Shown in pieces: positions 1 through 6,879 of a stretch of 15,376 nt of DNA. Position 1 is the stretch's first letter. Each line of letters opens with the position of its first letter. The translations under genes were made by a program, and so were the position numbers. The notes beneath the pieces are model-generated. The model was not told where the DNA came from. It did no database searches and saw nothing but the letters and a program-made list of their open reading frames with translations. The DNA is from Candidatus Omnitrophota bacterium (GTDB lineage: Bacteria; Omnitrophota; Gorgyraeia; Aquiviventales; Aquiviventaceae): positions 1 through 15,376 of the forward strand of contig JACPAW010000015.1 in NCBI GenBank assembly GCA_016180605.1, written 5' to 3'.

Positions 1-2
1 TC

Positions 3-674
3 CATTACCGACGCGAGCAGGGGATGTCTTCAGGCCGCCCCGATTACACTTTCTTACTGCCCGATCAGCATGAGCTTTACATGGATGTGAAGTTTCCTTT
101 AGAGCGGTATCTTAAAGCCATGGAGTCTCAGGATTCTACAAGCCAACAAATGCACCGGGAAGCCTTCTTGCGGGATGTCAAAGAGCACCTGAGAGAAATG
201 GAGCGGCGCGGCTACCAAAGCTCATCAGAGCAGGGAGTGGACTACCTTCTGATTTTCATTCCTAACGAACAGGTCTACGGGCTGGTCAACGAATGGATGC
301 CCAGCCTGATCGATGAATGTCTGCAGAAGCAAATGATCCTTTGCGGGCCGTGGACGCTTTATGCGGTGTTGCGGATTGTCTGGCAGGCTTGGCAAAATTA
401 CCATTACACCCACGCCATTGGGGAAGTCGTCAAATCGATTCACGATTTCCTGCAGGATTATTCCAAATTCAAAGATCGATTTGCAGAATTAGGCAGCGCT
501 TTAACCAAAGCCACAGAATACTACCAAGACATTTCTACGAAAAGTTATCAACGCCTCGACTTGCGGATTAAGCGCATTGAAGCGTATCGCAAAGGCCAGC
601 ACCTATCGGAAAACCTGCCCCCACAGGAGGGCATTGCCATATCGGAGCCGGCAACAACGGAGAGCCACCCATGA
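3..674 (+). CDS. rmuC: DNA recombination protein RmuC, C-terminal part (5' end outside window)
   Basis: RmuC proteins are predicted nucleases that limit rearrangements at inverted repeats. The reading frame is open from the first complete codon at base 3, so an ATG at 24 is internal and the gene starts before the window. The visible 223 codons carry the RmuC core: GRPDYTFLLPD followed by MDVKFPLERYL, which matches the family's RPDF..LP..VDSKFPL block, then YLLIFIPNE, the LCGPWTLYAVLRIVWQAW helix and the LGSALTKATEYYQDI segment. The N-terminal membrane anchor and coiled coil usual for the family would lie upstream. The stop overlaps the start of the next gene (ATGATGA region at 671-674), which suggests translational coupling. 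Family assignment is secure; the substrate is not known from sequence. Confidence 0.93.
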   Translation, partial: HYRREQGMSSGRPDYTFLLPDQHELYMDVKFPLERYLKAMESQDSTSQQMHREAFLRDVKEHLREMERRGYQSSSEQGVDYLLIFIPNEQVYGLVNEWMPSLIDECLQKQMILCGPWTLYAVLRIVWQAWQNYHYTHAIGEVVKSIHDFLQDYSKFKDRFAELGSALTKATEYYQDISTKSYQRLDLRIKRIEAYRKGQHLSENLPPQEGIAISEPATTESHP

Positions 675-865
675 TGGACCACGCTTTATTAGATTTGTTG
701 GCTTGCCCGGCATGCAAAACCAAAGTACAACTGGAAGGCGAGTGGCTGCTTTGTGTTTCCTGTAACCGGCGTTATCCAATCCGAGATGGGATTCCCGTCA
801 TGTTGCTAGAAGAAGCCCGAATGCCTGAAAGTACTGGCGGCGAACCCCACCAGGTGGGGGGATGA
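671..865 (+). CDS. Trm112-like / UPF0434 (YcaR-type) small zinc protein
   Basis: This 64-residue protein belongs to the Trm112/YcaR family. It begins LLDLLACPACK and has two CxxC pairs (Cys12/Cys15 and Cys28/Cys31), the layout of a small zinc ribbon, followed by the typical YPIRDGIPVMLLEEA stretch. In eukaryotes and archaea Trm112 activates methyltransferases; the role of short bacterial members is not settled, so no function is claimed. Two ATG codons stand in tandem (671 and 674) and either could be used. It overlaps rmuC upstream and aroQ downstream by four bases each, so the three genes are probably co-translated. The last 15 residues look like a non-conserved tail. Confidence 0.85.
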   Translation: MMDHALLDLLACPACKTKVQLEGEWLLCVSCNRRYPIRDGIPVMLLEEARMPESTGGEPHQVGG

Positions 866-1341
866 TCCAAATCCTATTGATCCATGGACCGAATCTGCAA
901 TTACTAGGGACCCGTCAGCCTTCTATCTACGGAAACGCGGATTTGACCTCCATCAACCGGAAATTGACACAGTGGGCAAAAAGCAACGGGGTTCGGCTTG
1001 TCATCGAGCAATCGAATCATGAAGGACGCATTGTGGAACTTATCGGCAAAGCAAAAGGCCGATTTGAGGCGCTCGTGATCAACCCGGCAGCCTATACCCA
1101 CACCAGCGTTGCCATCCGGGATGCCATCGAGGGGGCGGGGGTACCGGCAATTGAGGTGCATTTATCCAATATCTATGGACGGGAATCTTTCCGGCAGCAC
1201 TCTTTGATCGCTCCTGTATGCAAAGGCCAGGTTTGCGGCTTTGGCCCGCTCAGCTACCAGTTAGGCCTAGAGGCTGCGCTGGCTTTGGTTTCATCCTCTG
1301 ACCCCGCACGGAAGAACTCCAACCAGCGCCGGCGGCGTTAA
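862..1341 (+). CDS. aroQ: Type II 3-dehydroquinate dehydratase
   Basis: AroQ converts 3-dehydroquinate to 3-dehydroshikimate, the third step of the shikimate pathway to aromatic amino acids, in the cytoplasm as a dodecamer. At 159 residues it has the normal size for the type II enzyme. Visible motifs are GPNLQLLGTRQPSIYG with the catalytic Arg18 and Tyr23, then EQSNHEG, INPAAYTHTSVAIRDA and EVHLSNIYGRESFR, which carries the active-site His in EVHLSN, and finally PVCKGQVCGFG. One small oddity is Tyr in SNIYGRE, where many members have His and Ala. The ATG at 862 overlaps the preceding stop (ATGA). The basic tail after the last helix is specific to this protein. Confidence 0.96.
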   Translation: MIQILLIHGPNLQLLGTRQPSIYGNADLTSINRKLTQWAKSNGVRLVIEQSNHEGRIVELIGKAKGRFEALVINPAAYTHTSVAIRDAIEGAGVPAIEVHLSNIYGRESFRQHSLIAPVCKGQVCGFGPLSYQLGLEAALALVSSSDPARKNSNQRRRR

Positions 1342-1359
1342 GTGCTAGCGCCAGCTTAG

Positions 1360-1389
1360 TTGACCACAGACAGCGTTATTCGGTAAAAT
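1360..1389 (+). promoter_or_regulatory. Probable sigma70-type promoter before efp
   Basis: A TTGACC box at 1360-1365 and a TAAAAT box at 1384-1389 are separated by 18 bp. Each differs from consensus by one base. It lies in the 78-bp gap between aroQ and efp, the first sizeable non-coding gap of the window. An AAGGA ribosome-binding site follows at 1401-1405, 14 bases before the efp ATG. It would drive the efp-accBC-pfk-rfaE2-thi run. Confidence 0.6.
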
Positions 1390-1419
1390 GGTTTGTTTTA
1401 AAGGAAAAGAATCGACCAG

Positions 1420-1977
1420 ATGATTTCCACGAATGAGTTTAAGAATGGCGGCACCATCGCCATGGATGGGCAGCTATGGGTTATCGTAGAGTTTCAACAT
1501 GTCAAGCCAGGCAAGGGCGGGGCCTTTGTCCGCACCAAACTACGCAGACTGAGGGACAACTCGGTCATTGAGCGCACCTTCCGAGCGGGGGAAAAATTCG
1601 AAGACGCCTATATCGAAAAGCGCAACCTGCAGTACTTGTATCGGACAGCCGATACCTTTCATCTGATGGACACCAAAAACTATGAAGAGGTCACTGTTTC
1701 CACCGACCTCTTAGGAGCCGTGGTCGGTTTTTTGAAGGAAAATGCCGAACTGGAAGGCCAATTCCATAATGGTCAAATGATTGGGATTCAGCCGCCGATC
1801 TTCGTCGATCTGCATGTTTCATCGACTGAGCCTGGCGTGCGTGGGGATACTTCTAAACCAGGGATGAAACCTGCCACCCTTGAAACGGGGGCCACCGTCC
1901 AAGTTCCGCTTTTCGTGGAAATCGGAGACATGATCCGGGTGGACACCCGGAACAGCTCGTATGTCTCCCGTGTATAG
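1420..1977 (+). CDS. efp: Elongation factor P
   Basis: EF-P binds ribosomes stalled at polyproline stretches, between the P and E sites, and promotes peptide-bond formation. The 185-residue length equals the family norm, with three beta-barrel domains. The N-terminal KOW-like domain contains FQHVKPGKGGAF; Lys32 is at the tip position that is modified in many bacteria. The flanking Pro30 and Gly31 are typical of the loop seen in Bacillus-type EF-P rather than the EpmA-modified RPGKG context, but the modification cannot be deduced. The C-terminal signature GATVQVPLFVEIGDMIRVDTR is complete. It is the first gene after the promoter at 1360-1389 and precedes accB, a gene neighbourhood seen in many bacteria. 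Confidence 0.97.
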   Translation: MISTNEFKNGGTIAMDGQLWVIVEFQHVKPGKGGAFVRTKLRRLRDNSVIERTFRAGEKFEDAYIEKRNLQYLYRTADTFHLMDTKNYEEVTVSTDLLGAVVGFLKENAELEGQFHNGQMIGIQPPIFVDLHVSSTEPGVRGDTSKPGMKPATLETGATVQVPLFVEIGDMIRVDTRNSSYVSRV

Positions 1978-1987
1978 CCAATCTGCC

Positions 1988-2013
1988 GGATGCGTCTGTT
2001 TGCAAACGCATCC
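1988..2013 (+). other. Hairpin between efp and accB
   Basis: A perfect 8-bp inverted repeat, GGATGCGT at 1988-1995 and ACGCATCC at 2006-2013, encloses a 10-base loop. No T run follows, so it is not a canonical intrinsic terminator. It starts 11 bases after the efp stop and ends 24 bases before the accB start. It could stabilise or set the ratio of efp and accBC transcripts. Confidence 0.5.
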
Positions 2014-2037
2014 TAAGGACAAACTAGGGGGCCAAGC

Positions 2038-2526
2038 GTGGACAAACGCATGAAACCGTCCGAGCGGGAAGCCTTCCGGCTGATTGAAGAAATGCTTCAG
2101 CTCATGGAAGCCAGGGGGCTTGTTGAGCTGGAAATGGAACATCAAGGTCTACGCTTGCGCTTGAAAAAAGCTTCATCGAATCCCACTCCGCACGTCGTGG
2201 AATACGTCACGGGAACTCCCCAAGCAAGCCCTTCACCGGCTGGTACTACCTCAAGCGGCACCCCTACCGCCTTCGATGACCGCCGGGTCGTCATTAAATC
2301 TCCCATGGTCGGGACATTCTACCGTGCACCGGCTCCGGATGCGCCGCCTTATGTGGAGATCGGCCAGGACCTCGAAGTTGGCCAAGTGGTCTGCGTCATT
2401 GAAGCCATGAAGCTCATGAACGAAATCAAGGCTGAGACCGCCGGCCGTGTGGCAGATATCCTGGTTGAGAATGGCTCTCCTGTTGAGTTCGGCCAGCCGC
2501 TGTTTGTCATTGAGCCGCCCGTTTAA
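2038..2526 (+). CDS. accB: Biotin carboxyl carrier protein of acetyl-CoA carboxylase
   Basis: BCCP carries biotin between the biotin carboxylase and carboxyltransferase parts of acetyl-CoA carboxylase, making malonyl-CoA for fatty-acid synthesis. The 162-residue protein has the usual three parts: an N-terminal helical region (about 1-45), a Pro/Ala/Ser/Thr linker (about 52-80), and the biotinyl domain from [18 protein letters not shown] to the end. The attachment motif [12 protein letters not shown] places the biotinylated lysine at Lys125, and the thumb-type insertion expected of BCCP is present ([11 protein letters not shown]). The start is a GTG at 2038 preceded by an AGGGGG ribosome site near 2025-2030; an in-frame ATG at 2050 is the alternative. 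accC follows after 35 bases. Confidence 0.95.
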   Translation: MDKRMKPSEREAFRLIEEMLQLMEARGLVELEMEHQGLRLRLKKASSNPTPHVVEYVTGTPQASPSPAGTTSSGTPTAFDDRRVVIKSPMVGTFYRAPAPDAPPYVEIGQDLEVGQVVCVIEAMKLMNEIKAETAGRVADILVENGSPVEFGQPLFVIEPPV

Positions 2527-2561
2527 AGGCGGCAGCGGTTATACCCCCACAATCCGACATC

Positions 2562-3917
2562 ATGTTCTCAAAGATACTGGTTGCTAACCGAGGAGAAATT
2601 GCCGTCCGGATTATCCGAGCCTGCAAAGAGCTGGGTATCCGGACCGTGGCTATCTATTCCGAAGCCGATCGCAACAGCCTGCCCGTGCGCCTTGCCGATG
2701 AAGCCATTTGCGTGGGACCTCCTCGGCCCGAGCAAAGCTATTTGAACATTCCCCACATCGTCAGCGCTGCGGAGATTGCCGATGTCGATGGTATCCATCC
2801 AGGTTACGGCTTTCTCTCACAAAACGCCCATTTTGCAGAAATATGCGAGTCCTGCAACATCACCTTCATCGGCCCTTCCGCACAAACCATGCGTCTGATG
2901 GGAGACAAAATAGCAGCCAAGGATTTAATGCGCAAATCAGGGATCCCGATTATCCCAGGCAGTATGGCTGCCATCAAAACCAAGGAAGATGCCTTAAAGA
3001 CGGCACGCCGTATCCGTTACCCGATCATCGTTAAGGCAGCAGCAGGTGGGGGCGGCCGGGGAATGCGGGTCTGCCACAACGATGTGCGCCTTGTCAGCGC
3101 ATTAATGACCTGCCAAGTGGAAGCGGAAGCAAGCTTTGGCAACGGGGATGTTTTTGTCGAAAAGTACCTGGAAGAGCCGCGGCATATCGAATTCCAAATT
3201 TTGGCAGACCGGTATGGGCGCATTATCCATCTAGGGGAGCGCGACTGCACGATCCAGCGCCGCCACCAAAAGTTGATTGAAGAATCTCCGTCTCCGGCCG
3301 TGGATGCCAAGCTGCGCCGCAAGATGGGGGAATTGGCAGTGCGTGCCGCAAAAGCAGCGAATTACCATTCCGTCGGGACGGTTGAGTTCTTGCTGGACAA
3401 AGACGGTGCTTTTTATTTCATCGAGATGAATACCCGTATCCAGGTAGAACATCCGGTTACGGAAATGGTAACGGGTGTGGATTTGATCAAAGAACAAATA
3501 TGCGTCGCAGCCGGTGAATCCTTGAGCATGAAGCAGGATGACCTGCATCTTGAGGGATGGGCGATTGAGTGCCGCATCAATGCGGAAGATCCTTCCAACG
3601 GTTTCGCCCCTTCTCCTGGCCGGATTCTGGAACTGCAGGTACCGGGCGGCCGAGGGGTACGGCTGGACACGCATATCTTTAGCGGATATGAAATCCCTGC
3701 GTTTTATGATTCTTTGCTGGCCAAACTGATTGTAGCTGGCAAGACAAGGCAAGACGCCATACGGGTCATGCAGCGCGCTCTGGAAGAATTCGTCATTGAA
3801 CCCATCCATACTACGATTCCTTTGCATCGGCAGATTTTCAGCGATCCGACTTTCTGGCGAGGCCAGATTAGCACCAATTATATTGATCGGTTCCTGCAAC
3901 AAGGAGAAGCGGAATGA
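2562..3917 (+). CDS. accC: Biotin carboxylase of acetyl-CoA carboxylase
   Basis: AccC uses ATP and bicarbonate to carboxylate the biotin on AccB. The 451-residue length matches the stand-alone bacterial enzyme (about 449). It shows the N-terminal [22 protein letters not shown] block, the ATP-grasp glycine loop in [12 protein letters not shown], the conserved [20 protein letters not shown] segment and [20 protein letters not shown], which carries the metal-binding Glu, Asn and catalytic Arg. The C-terminal domain contains [13 protein letters not shown]. No clear ribosome site precedes the ATG, so coupling to accB is plausible. The stop overlaps the next start by four bases (ATGA at 3914-3917). 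The carboxyltransferase genes accA and accD are not in this window. Confidence 0.97.
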   Translation: MFSKILVANRGEIAVRIIRACKELGIRTVAIYSEADRNSLPVRLADEAICVGPPRPEQSYLNIPHIVSAAEIADVDGIHPGYGFLSQNAHFAEICESCNITFIGPSAQTMRLMGDKIAAKDLMRKSGIPIIPGSMAAIKTKEDALKTARRIRYPIIVKAAAGGGGRGMRVCHNDVRLVSALMTCQVEAEASFGNGDVFVEKYLEEPRHIEFQILADRYGRIIHLGERDCTIQRRHQKLIEESPSPAVDAKLRRKMGELAVRAAKAANYHSVGTVEFLLDKDGAFYFIEMNTRIQVEHPVTEMVTGVDLIKEQICVAAGESLSMKQDDLHLEGWAIECRINAEDPSNGFAPSPGRILELQVPGGRGVRLDTHIFSGYEIPAFYDSLLAKLIVAGKTRQDAIRVMQRALEEFVIEPIHTTIPLHRQIFSDPTFWRGQISTNYIDRFLQQGEAE

Positions 3918-4948
3918 ATATTAAGCGATTGGGCATCTTAACAGGCGGAGGCGATTGCCCTGGTTTGAATCCAGTCATTCGAGCGGTCACACGGCGCGCC
4001 ATCCAAGCGGGGATCTCGGTTGTAGGCATCCGGAACGGCTGGAAAGGCCTGATCACAGCGGAGATAATCCCCCTCGATCTTCAATCGGTTTCCGGCATTC
4101 TCCCAAAGGGTGGAACGATTCTTGGCACTTCGCGCACGAACCCCTATAAGCATCCCGAAGATCTGGCTCGCGTAAAAGAAAACCTGGTAAAACTGCAATT
4201 GGATGTGCTCATTGCAATCGGTGGCGAGGACACGCTTGGAGTGGCCACCAAGCTTTCGAAAGAAGGCGTTAATATCATCGGGGTCCCTAAGACCATCGAC
4301 AACGACCTTTCGGCTACGGATTTTACTTTCGGCTTTGATACGGCTGTCAACATCGCCATGGAAGCAATCGATCGTCTTCACACAACCGCCGAGAGCCATC
4401 ACCGCATCATGGTCGCCGAGGTCATGGGTCGTCATGCCGGGTGGATCGCCACTTATGCAGGAATCGCCGGGGGTGCGGATGTCATTCTCATCCCAGAAGA
4501 ACCCATCGATATTGACGCGGTGTGCGATATCATCAAGAAACGCCATAGCCGCGGGAAAGATTTCAGCATCGTGGTTGTTGCCGAAGGAGCGACTTTCAAG
4601 GAAGGCTCGAACATCAGTACCGAGGAAAAACTCGATGAGTTCGGCCATGTTCGTCTGGGTGGCATTGGACAAATCCTCAGCGGTTTGATTGAACAGCGCA
4701 CCGGTTTTGAAACCCGTGTGACGGTTCTTGGCCACATCCAGCGAGGGGGAAGCCCTACTGCTTTTGACAGGGTCCTAGGAACGCGTTTTGGCGTTAAGGC
4801 AATTGAGCTAGTCCTGGAAGGCCGATTCGGGCAGATGGTCAGCCTGCAAGGAAATAAGATCGCCGCCGTGCCCATCGAGCAAGGAACCGGCACGTTGAAG
4901 ACGGTAGACCCCCAGCTTTATCAGCTCGCTAAAACCTTTTTCGGTTGA
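3914..4948 (+). CDS. 6-phosphofructokinase, probably pyrophosphate-dependent
   Basis: The protein phosphorylates fructose 6-phosphate to fructose 1,6-bisphosphate in glycolysis. Its 344 residues follow the PfkA fold: [37 protein letters not shown] with catalytic Asp129, the substrate loop [11 protein letters not shown], and [15 protein letters not shown]. The phosphoryl-donor site reads GGEDT, with Asp106 where the E. coli ATP enzyme has Gly104, and PKTIDND, with Lys126 where E. coli has Gly124. In characterised enzymes this Asp/Lys pair accompanies use of pyrophosphate instead of ATP, as in the Amycolatopsis methanolica enzyme. The family call is certain and the donor is inferred from these two residues. 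It overlaps accC upstream and rfaE2 downstream. Confidence 0.92.
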   Translation: MNIKRLGILTGGGDCPGLNPVIRAVTRRAIQAGISVVGIRNGWKGLITAEIIPLDLQSVSGILPKGGTILGTSRTNPYKHPEDLARVKENLVKLQLDVLIAIGGEDTLGVATKLSKEGVNIIGVPKTIDNDLSATDFTFGFDTAVNIAMEAIDRLHTTAESHHRIMVAEVMGRHAGWIATYAGIAGGADVILIPEEPIDIDAVCDIIKKRHSRGKDFSIVVVAEGATFKEGSNISTEEKLDEFGHVRLGGIGQILSGLIEQRTGFETRVTVLGHIQRGGSPTAFDRVLGTRFGVKAIELVLEGRFGQMVSLQGNKIAAVPIEQGTGTLKTVDPQLYQLAKTFFG

Positions 4949-5436
4949 TGGGTAAGTCAGCAAGCCGCAAGATCAAATCTCTGGCAGTCCTGGCTCAGAT
5001 CACCCGGCATGCTCGTACTCAAGGGCAGCGAATCGTCTTCACTAATGGCTGCTTTGATCTTCTGCATGCGGGTCATATCCGGACACTGGAACAAGCCAAG
5101 CGCTTGGGCGATATCCTAATCGTTGGCATCAACAGCGATCGTTCCGTGCGCGCCTTAAAAGGAAAGAAGCGCCCCGTTATCCAGCAACAGGAACGGGCCC
5201 TGCTCTTAGCGGCACTGGAAAGTATCGATTATGTCATTGTATTTCATGAACCTACTCCGCTGCGCCTCATCGAACATTTAAAGCCTGACGTGCTCGTCAA
5301 AGGAGCGGACTGGGCAGGGGATGAGATCGTCGGCCGCACGTTTATCGAGAAGGCAGGCGGAAAAGTGGTGCGCATCCCGCTTTTTAAGGGCCGATCGACT
5401 TCCAATCTGATCGAACGCATCCGTTCGCTTGGCTGA
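4948..5436 (+). CDS. rfaE2: D-glycero-beta-D-manno-heptose 1-phosphate adenylyltransferase (stand-alone)
   Basis: This enzyme activates heptose 1-phosphate with ATP to ADP-heptose, the precursor of inner-core lipopolysaccharide. It corresponds to the C-terminal half of E. coli HldE, here as a separate 162-residue protein. The cytidylyltransferase-type fold is marked by FTNGCFDLLHAGH (HAGH at residues 40-43), GDILIVGINSDRSVRALKG, RPVIQQQERALLLAAL, DVLVKGADW and the final GRSTSNLIERI. The ATG at 4948 shares one base with the preceding stop (TGATG). A TTG three bases upstream is in frame but less likely. The kinase partner (RfaE1) is not in the window. Its presence indicates an outer membrane with heptose-containing lipopolysaccharide. 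Confidence 0.93.
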   Translation: MGKSASRKIKSLAVLAQITRHARTQGQRIVFTNGCFDLLHAGHIRTLEQAKRLGDILIVGINSDRSVRALKGKKRPVIQQQERALLLAALESIDYVIVFHEPTPLRLIEHLKPDVLVKGADWAGDEIVGRTFIEKAGGKVVRIPLFKGRSTSNLIERIRSLG

Positions 5437-5897
5437 TGCAGCCTTCAGCTTCCTTCCTGAGGATTTTGGATGCAAACGCGAATCGTGCATTGGAAGGGCT
5501 GCGGGTGTGCGAAGAAATCGTCCGCTTTCACTTCAATTCCAAGCGCTATTTTCAAAAGTTGCGAGCACTCCGTCATGGAGTGGCTAAAACTATGCGACGC
5601 TTACCCGTATCGACCCTCTCTCTTCTTCAAGCACGCGAAAGTCTGAAAGATGTCGGACGCACCGCTCGAAGCGGCCGCATCCATTCACTGGAAAATCTTC
5701 TGTTAATCAATTTTCAGCGTGCCAAAGAGGCGTTGCGGACATTGGAGGAGACTTCAAGGCTGTTAAAGCAAGAAGTGGCATCCGATTTTCAACGGCTTCG
5801 ATTCCGCACTTATGAGGTGGAACGTGAAATCTTGCTCCAAGTGGCAGCTTTACGTCATTCTAGATCTTTGCGCTTGCACAGGAAGAAGCTGGATTAA
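5436..5897 (+). CDS. thiD2: ThiD2-type hydroxymethylpyrimidine phosphate kinase domain protein
   Basis: The 153-residue protein matches the ThiD2 domain, described as an alternative HMP-P kinase making HMP pyrophosphate for thiamine synthesis. The signature is FLRILDANANRALEGLRVCEEIVRF near the N terminus, followed by RALRHG, a central SLKDVGRT motif and a helical RAKEALRTLEETSRLL segment. In many bacteria this domain is fused to the N terminus of ThiE. Here its homology appears to end near YEVEREIL (about residue 133). The last 20 residues (LRHSRSLRLHRKKLD tail) resemble nothing in the family and lie opposite the ThiE N terminus in the other frame. The ATG at 5436 shares one base with the rfaE2 stop. 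It is either a genuine split gene or half of a frameshifted fusion. Confidence 0.82.
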   Translation: MQPSASFLRILDANANRALEGLRVCEEIVRFHFNSKRYFQKLRALRHGVAKTMRRLPVSTLSLLQARESLKDVGRTARSGRIHSLENLLLINFQRAKEALRTLEETSRLLKQEVASDFQRLRFRTYEVEREILLQVAALRHSRSLRLHRKKLD

Positions 5898-6480
5898 GCT
5901 TGCAGAAGCTGCAATTTCCGGAGGAGCAGATGCTCTGCAGCTTCGAGACAAGCAGGGCTCTACTTCCTCGTTAATGGATGCGGCTAAGCGCATTTTACCC
6001 CTGGCACGCCGGGCGAGAATCCCTCTGATCATCAACGATAAAGCGGATGTGGTTTTCGCGGTCGGAGCAGATGGGGTGCACTTGGGGCAGGAAGATCTTC
6101 CAACGAATGCGGCTCGCCGACTGCTGGGCAAACATCGCATCATCGGCCGTTCCACGCATAATCTTCAACAAGCAAAACAAGCCTCTTCCGAAGAGGTAAA
6201 CTACATCGGCTTTGGGCCCATTTTTTCTACACCCACAAAACCCAGCTATAAAGAAGTGGGCCTCTCCTTAATCCAGACGGTTATGGATCACGTGAAGATC
6301 CCGGTCGTCTGCATCGGCGGGATTGATGAAAAGAACCTGCCTGCCGTGCTGGAATCCGGGGCTCGTTGTGTTGCCGTCGTCCGAGCCGTATGCGCGGCAG
6401 CCAATCCGAAAACTGCTACACGGAAACTCAAGCGCATCGTTTCAGAATTTAATCCCACGGATACGGGAACCGGAATATAA
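5824..6480 (+). CDS. thiE: Thiamine-phosphate synthase
   Basis: ThiE joins HMP pyrophosphate and thiazole phosphate to give thiamine phosphate. The TIM-barrel motifs are KWQLYVILD, GGADALQLRDKQGS, INDKADV, GADGVHLGQEDLP, YIGFGPIFSTPTKP and PVVCIGGI. A GTG at 5824 is chosen as start because a GAGGTGG ribosome-like site precedes it at 5814-5820 and translation begins just before the conserved strand. An ATG at 5812 in the same frame is the alternative. The gene overlaps the end of thiD2 by about 74-86 bases in the +1 frame, an unusually long overlap for this gene-dense run. The N-terminal strand directly continues where ThiD2 homology stops, so a frameshifted ThiD2-ThiE fusion remains possible. 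Confidence 0.88.
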   Translation: MKSCSKWQLYVILDLCACTGRSWIKLAEAAISGGADALQLRDKQGSTSSLMDAAKRILPLARRARIPLIINDKADVVFAVGADGVHLGQEDLPTNAARRLLGKHRIIGRSTHNLQQAKQASSEEVNYIGFGPIFSTPTKPSYKEVGLSLIQTVMDHVKIPVVCIGGIDEKNLPAVLESGARCVAVVRAVCAAANPKTATRKLKRIVSEFNPTDTGTGI

Positions 6481-6483
6481 TAT

Positions 6484-6598
6484 CATCGTTTTCGCCATAG
6501 GCGAAAACGATGGCAGAGCATTCGAAATTAGAACATTGGAGATTAGGAAATCGATTTTCGACGCGATCTAATGCTCCAATGTTCTAATGTTCCAGCTC
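6484..6598 (+). repeat. Two-part palindromic element, copy A
   Basis: The first part is a perfect 13-bp hairpin, CATCGTTTTCGCC at 6484-6496 and its complement at 6500-6512, with loop ATA. Three bases later GAGCATTCGA opens the second part. This is an inverted repeat with ATTAGAACATTGGAG plus ATTAG at 6527-6546 pairing with 6568-6588 (one bulged base). The element starts four bases after the thiE stop. It is homologous to the element at 6880-6993. The hairpin has its T run on the left arm and its A run on the right, with no T tract after it, so it is not a standard intrinsic terminator for the upstream operon. Confidence 0.75.
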
Positions 6599-6600
6599 TT

Positions 6601-6655
6601 GCGGGTATAGCACAGTGGTAGTGCACTAGCTTCCCAAGCTAGCCACGCGGGTTCG
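6601..6655 (+). pseudogene. tRNA-Gly(CCC) remnant, truncated in the T loop
   Basis: These 55 bases are identical to nucleotides 1-55 of the intact tRNA at 6809-6879: acceptor 5' strand GCGGGTA, D arm, anticodon arm with loop TTCCCAA, and the T arm up to GGGTTCG. The last 16 bases (rest of the T loop, T stem and acceptor 3' strand) are missing and are replaced by TCCTT, leading straight into a second tRNA remnant. It cannot form a T arm or acceptor stem, so it should not give a functional tRNA. Confidence 0.8.
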
Positions 6656-6660
6656 TCCTT

Positions 6661-6783
6661 TAGCACAGTGGCAGTGCACCAGTTTTCCAAACTGGCTACG
6701 CGGGTTCGTCCTTCGACTCGCTTCGCTCGCTCAGGACGTGGTGAGCGAGGCCGAAGGCCGAGTCGAACCACGATTCCCGCTAC
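6661..6783 (+). pseudogene. tRNA-Gly(UCC) remnant interrupted in the T loop
   Basis: Bases 6661-6708 match tRNA-Gly positions 8-55, with complete D arm and an anticodon arm CCAGT/ACTGG enclosing loop TTTCCAA, giving anticodon UCC. The 5' acceptor strand is absent. The T loop is interrupted after GGGTTCG by 64 bases (6709-6772). The T arm then resumes as ATTCCCGC and TAC (6773-6783), after which similarity to the intact gene ends. Without either acceptor strand it is very unlikely to be functional. Confidence 0.75.
6709..6772 (+). repeat. 64-bp palindromic element inserted in a tRNA T loop
   Basis: The insert has two half-sites. TTCGACTCG, CTTCG and CTCGCTCA on the left (from 6712) face TGAGCGAG, CCGAAGGCC and CGAGTCGAA on the right, so the whole can fold into one long hairpin centred near 6739. 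The left half can alternatively close on itself through CGTCCT/AGGACG, the right half through TGGT/ACCA. A CG dinucleotide is found at both junctions with the tRNA, consistent with a two-base target duplication or an ambiguous boundary. No open reading frame is possible at this size, so it would be non-autonomous. Confidence 0.75.
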
Positions 6784-6808
6784 TTATTGAGTATGTTGTC
6801 AGGGGATT

Positions 6809-6879
6809 GCGGGTATAGCACAGTGGTAGTGCACTAGCTTCCCAAGCTAGCCACGCGGGTTCGATTCCCGCTACCCGCT
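6809..6879 (+). tRNA. tRNA-Gly(CCC)
   Basis: An intact 71-base cloverleaf is visible. The acceptor stem pairs GCGGGTA with TACCCGC, with discriminator T as expected for glycine tRNAs. The D arm is GCAC/GTGC, the anticodon stem CTAGC/GCTAG with loop TTCCCAA (anticodon CCC at 6842-6844), and the T arm GCGGG/CCCGC with loop TTCGATT. The terminal CCA is not encoded; CCG follows. The repeat hairpin starts at base 6880, directly after the discriminator, so 3' processing may involve it. Confidence 0.93.

Noticed and set aside
3938..4735. 265-codon minus-strand frame opposite the phosphofructokinase gene
   Set aside because: It lies wholly within a certain gene, has no recognisable domain, and no minus-strand neighbour or promoter supports it.
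6484..6512. Intrinsic terminator at the end of the thi operon
   Set aside because: The hairpin is perfect but its T run is in the left arm and no T tract follows; the same orientation occurs in copy B, so it fits a repeat element better than a terminator.
6601..6879. Functional intron-containing tRNA, or three functional tRNA-Gly genes
   Set aside because: The two left copies lack acceptor strands, so splicing out the 64-base insert would still not restore a cloverleaf; only 6809-6879 is complete.
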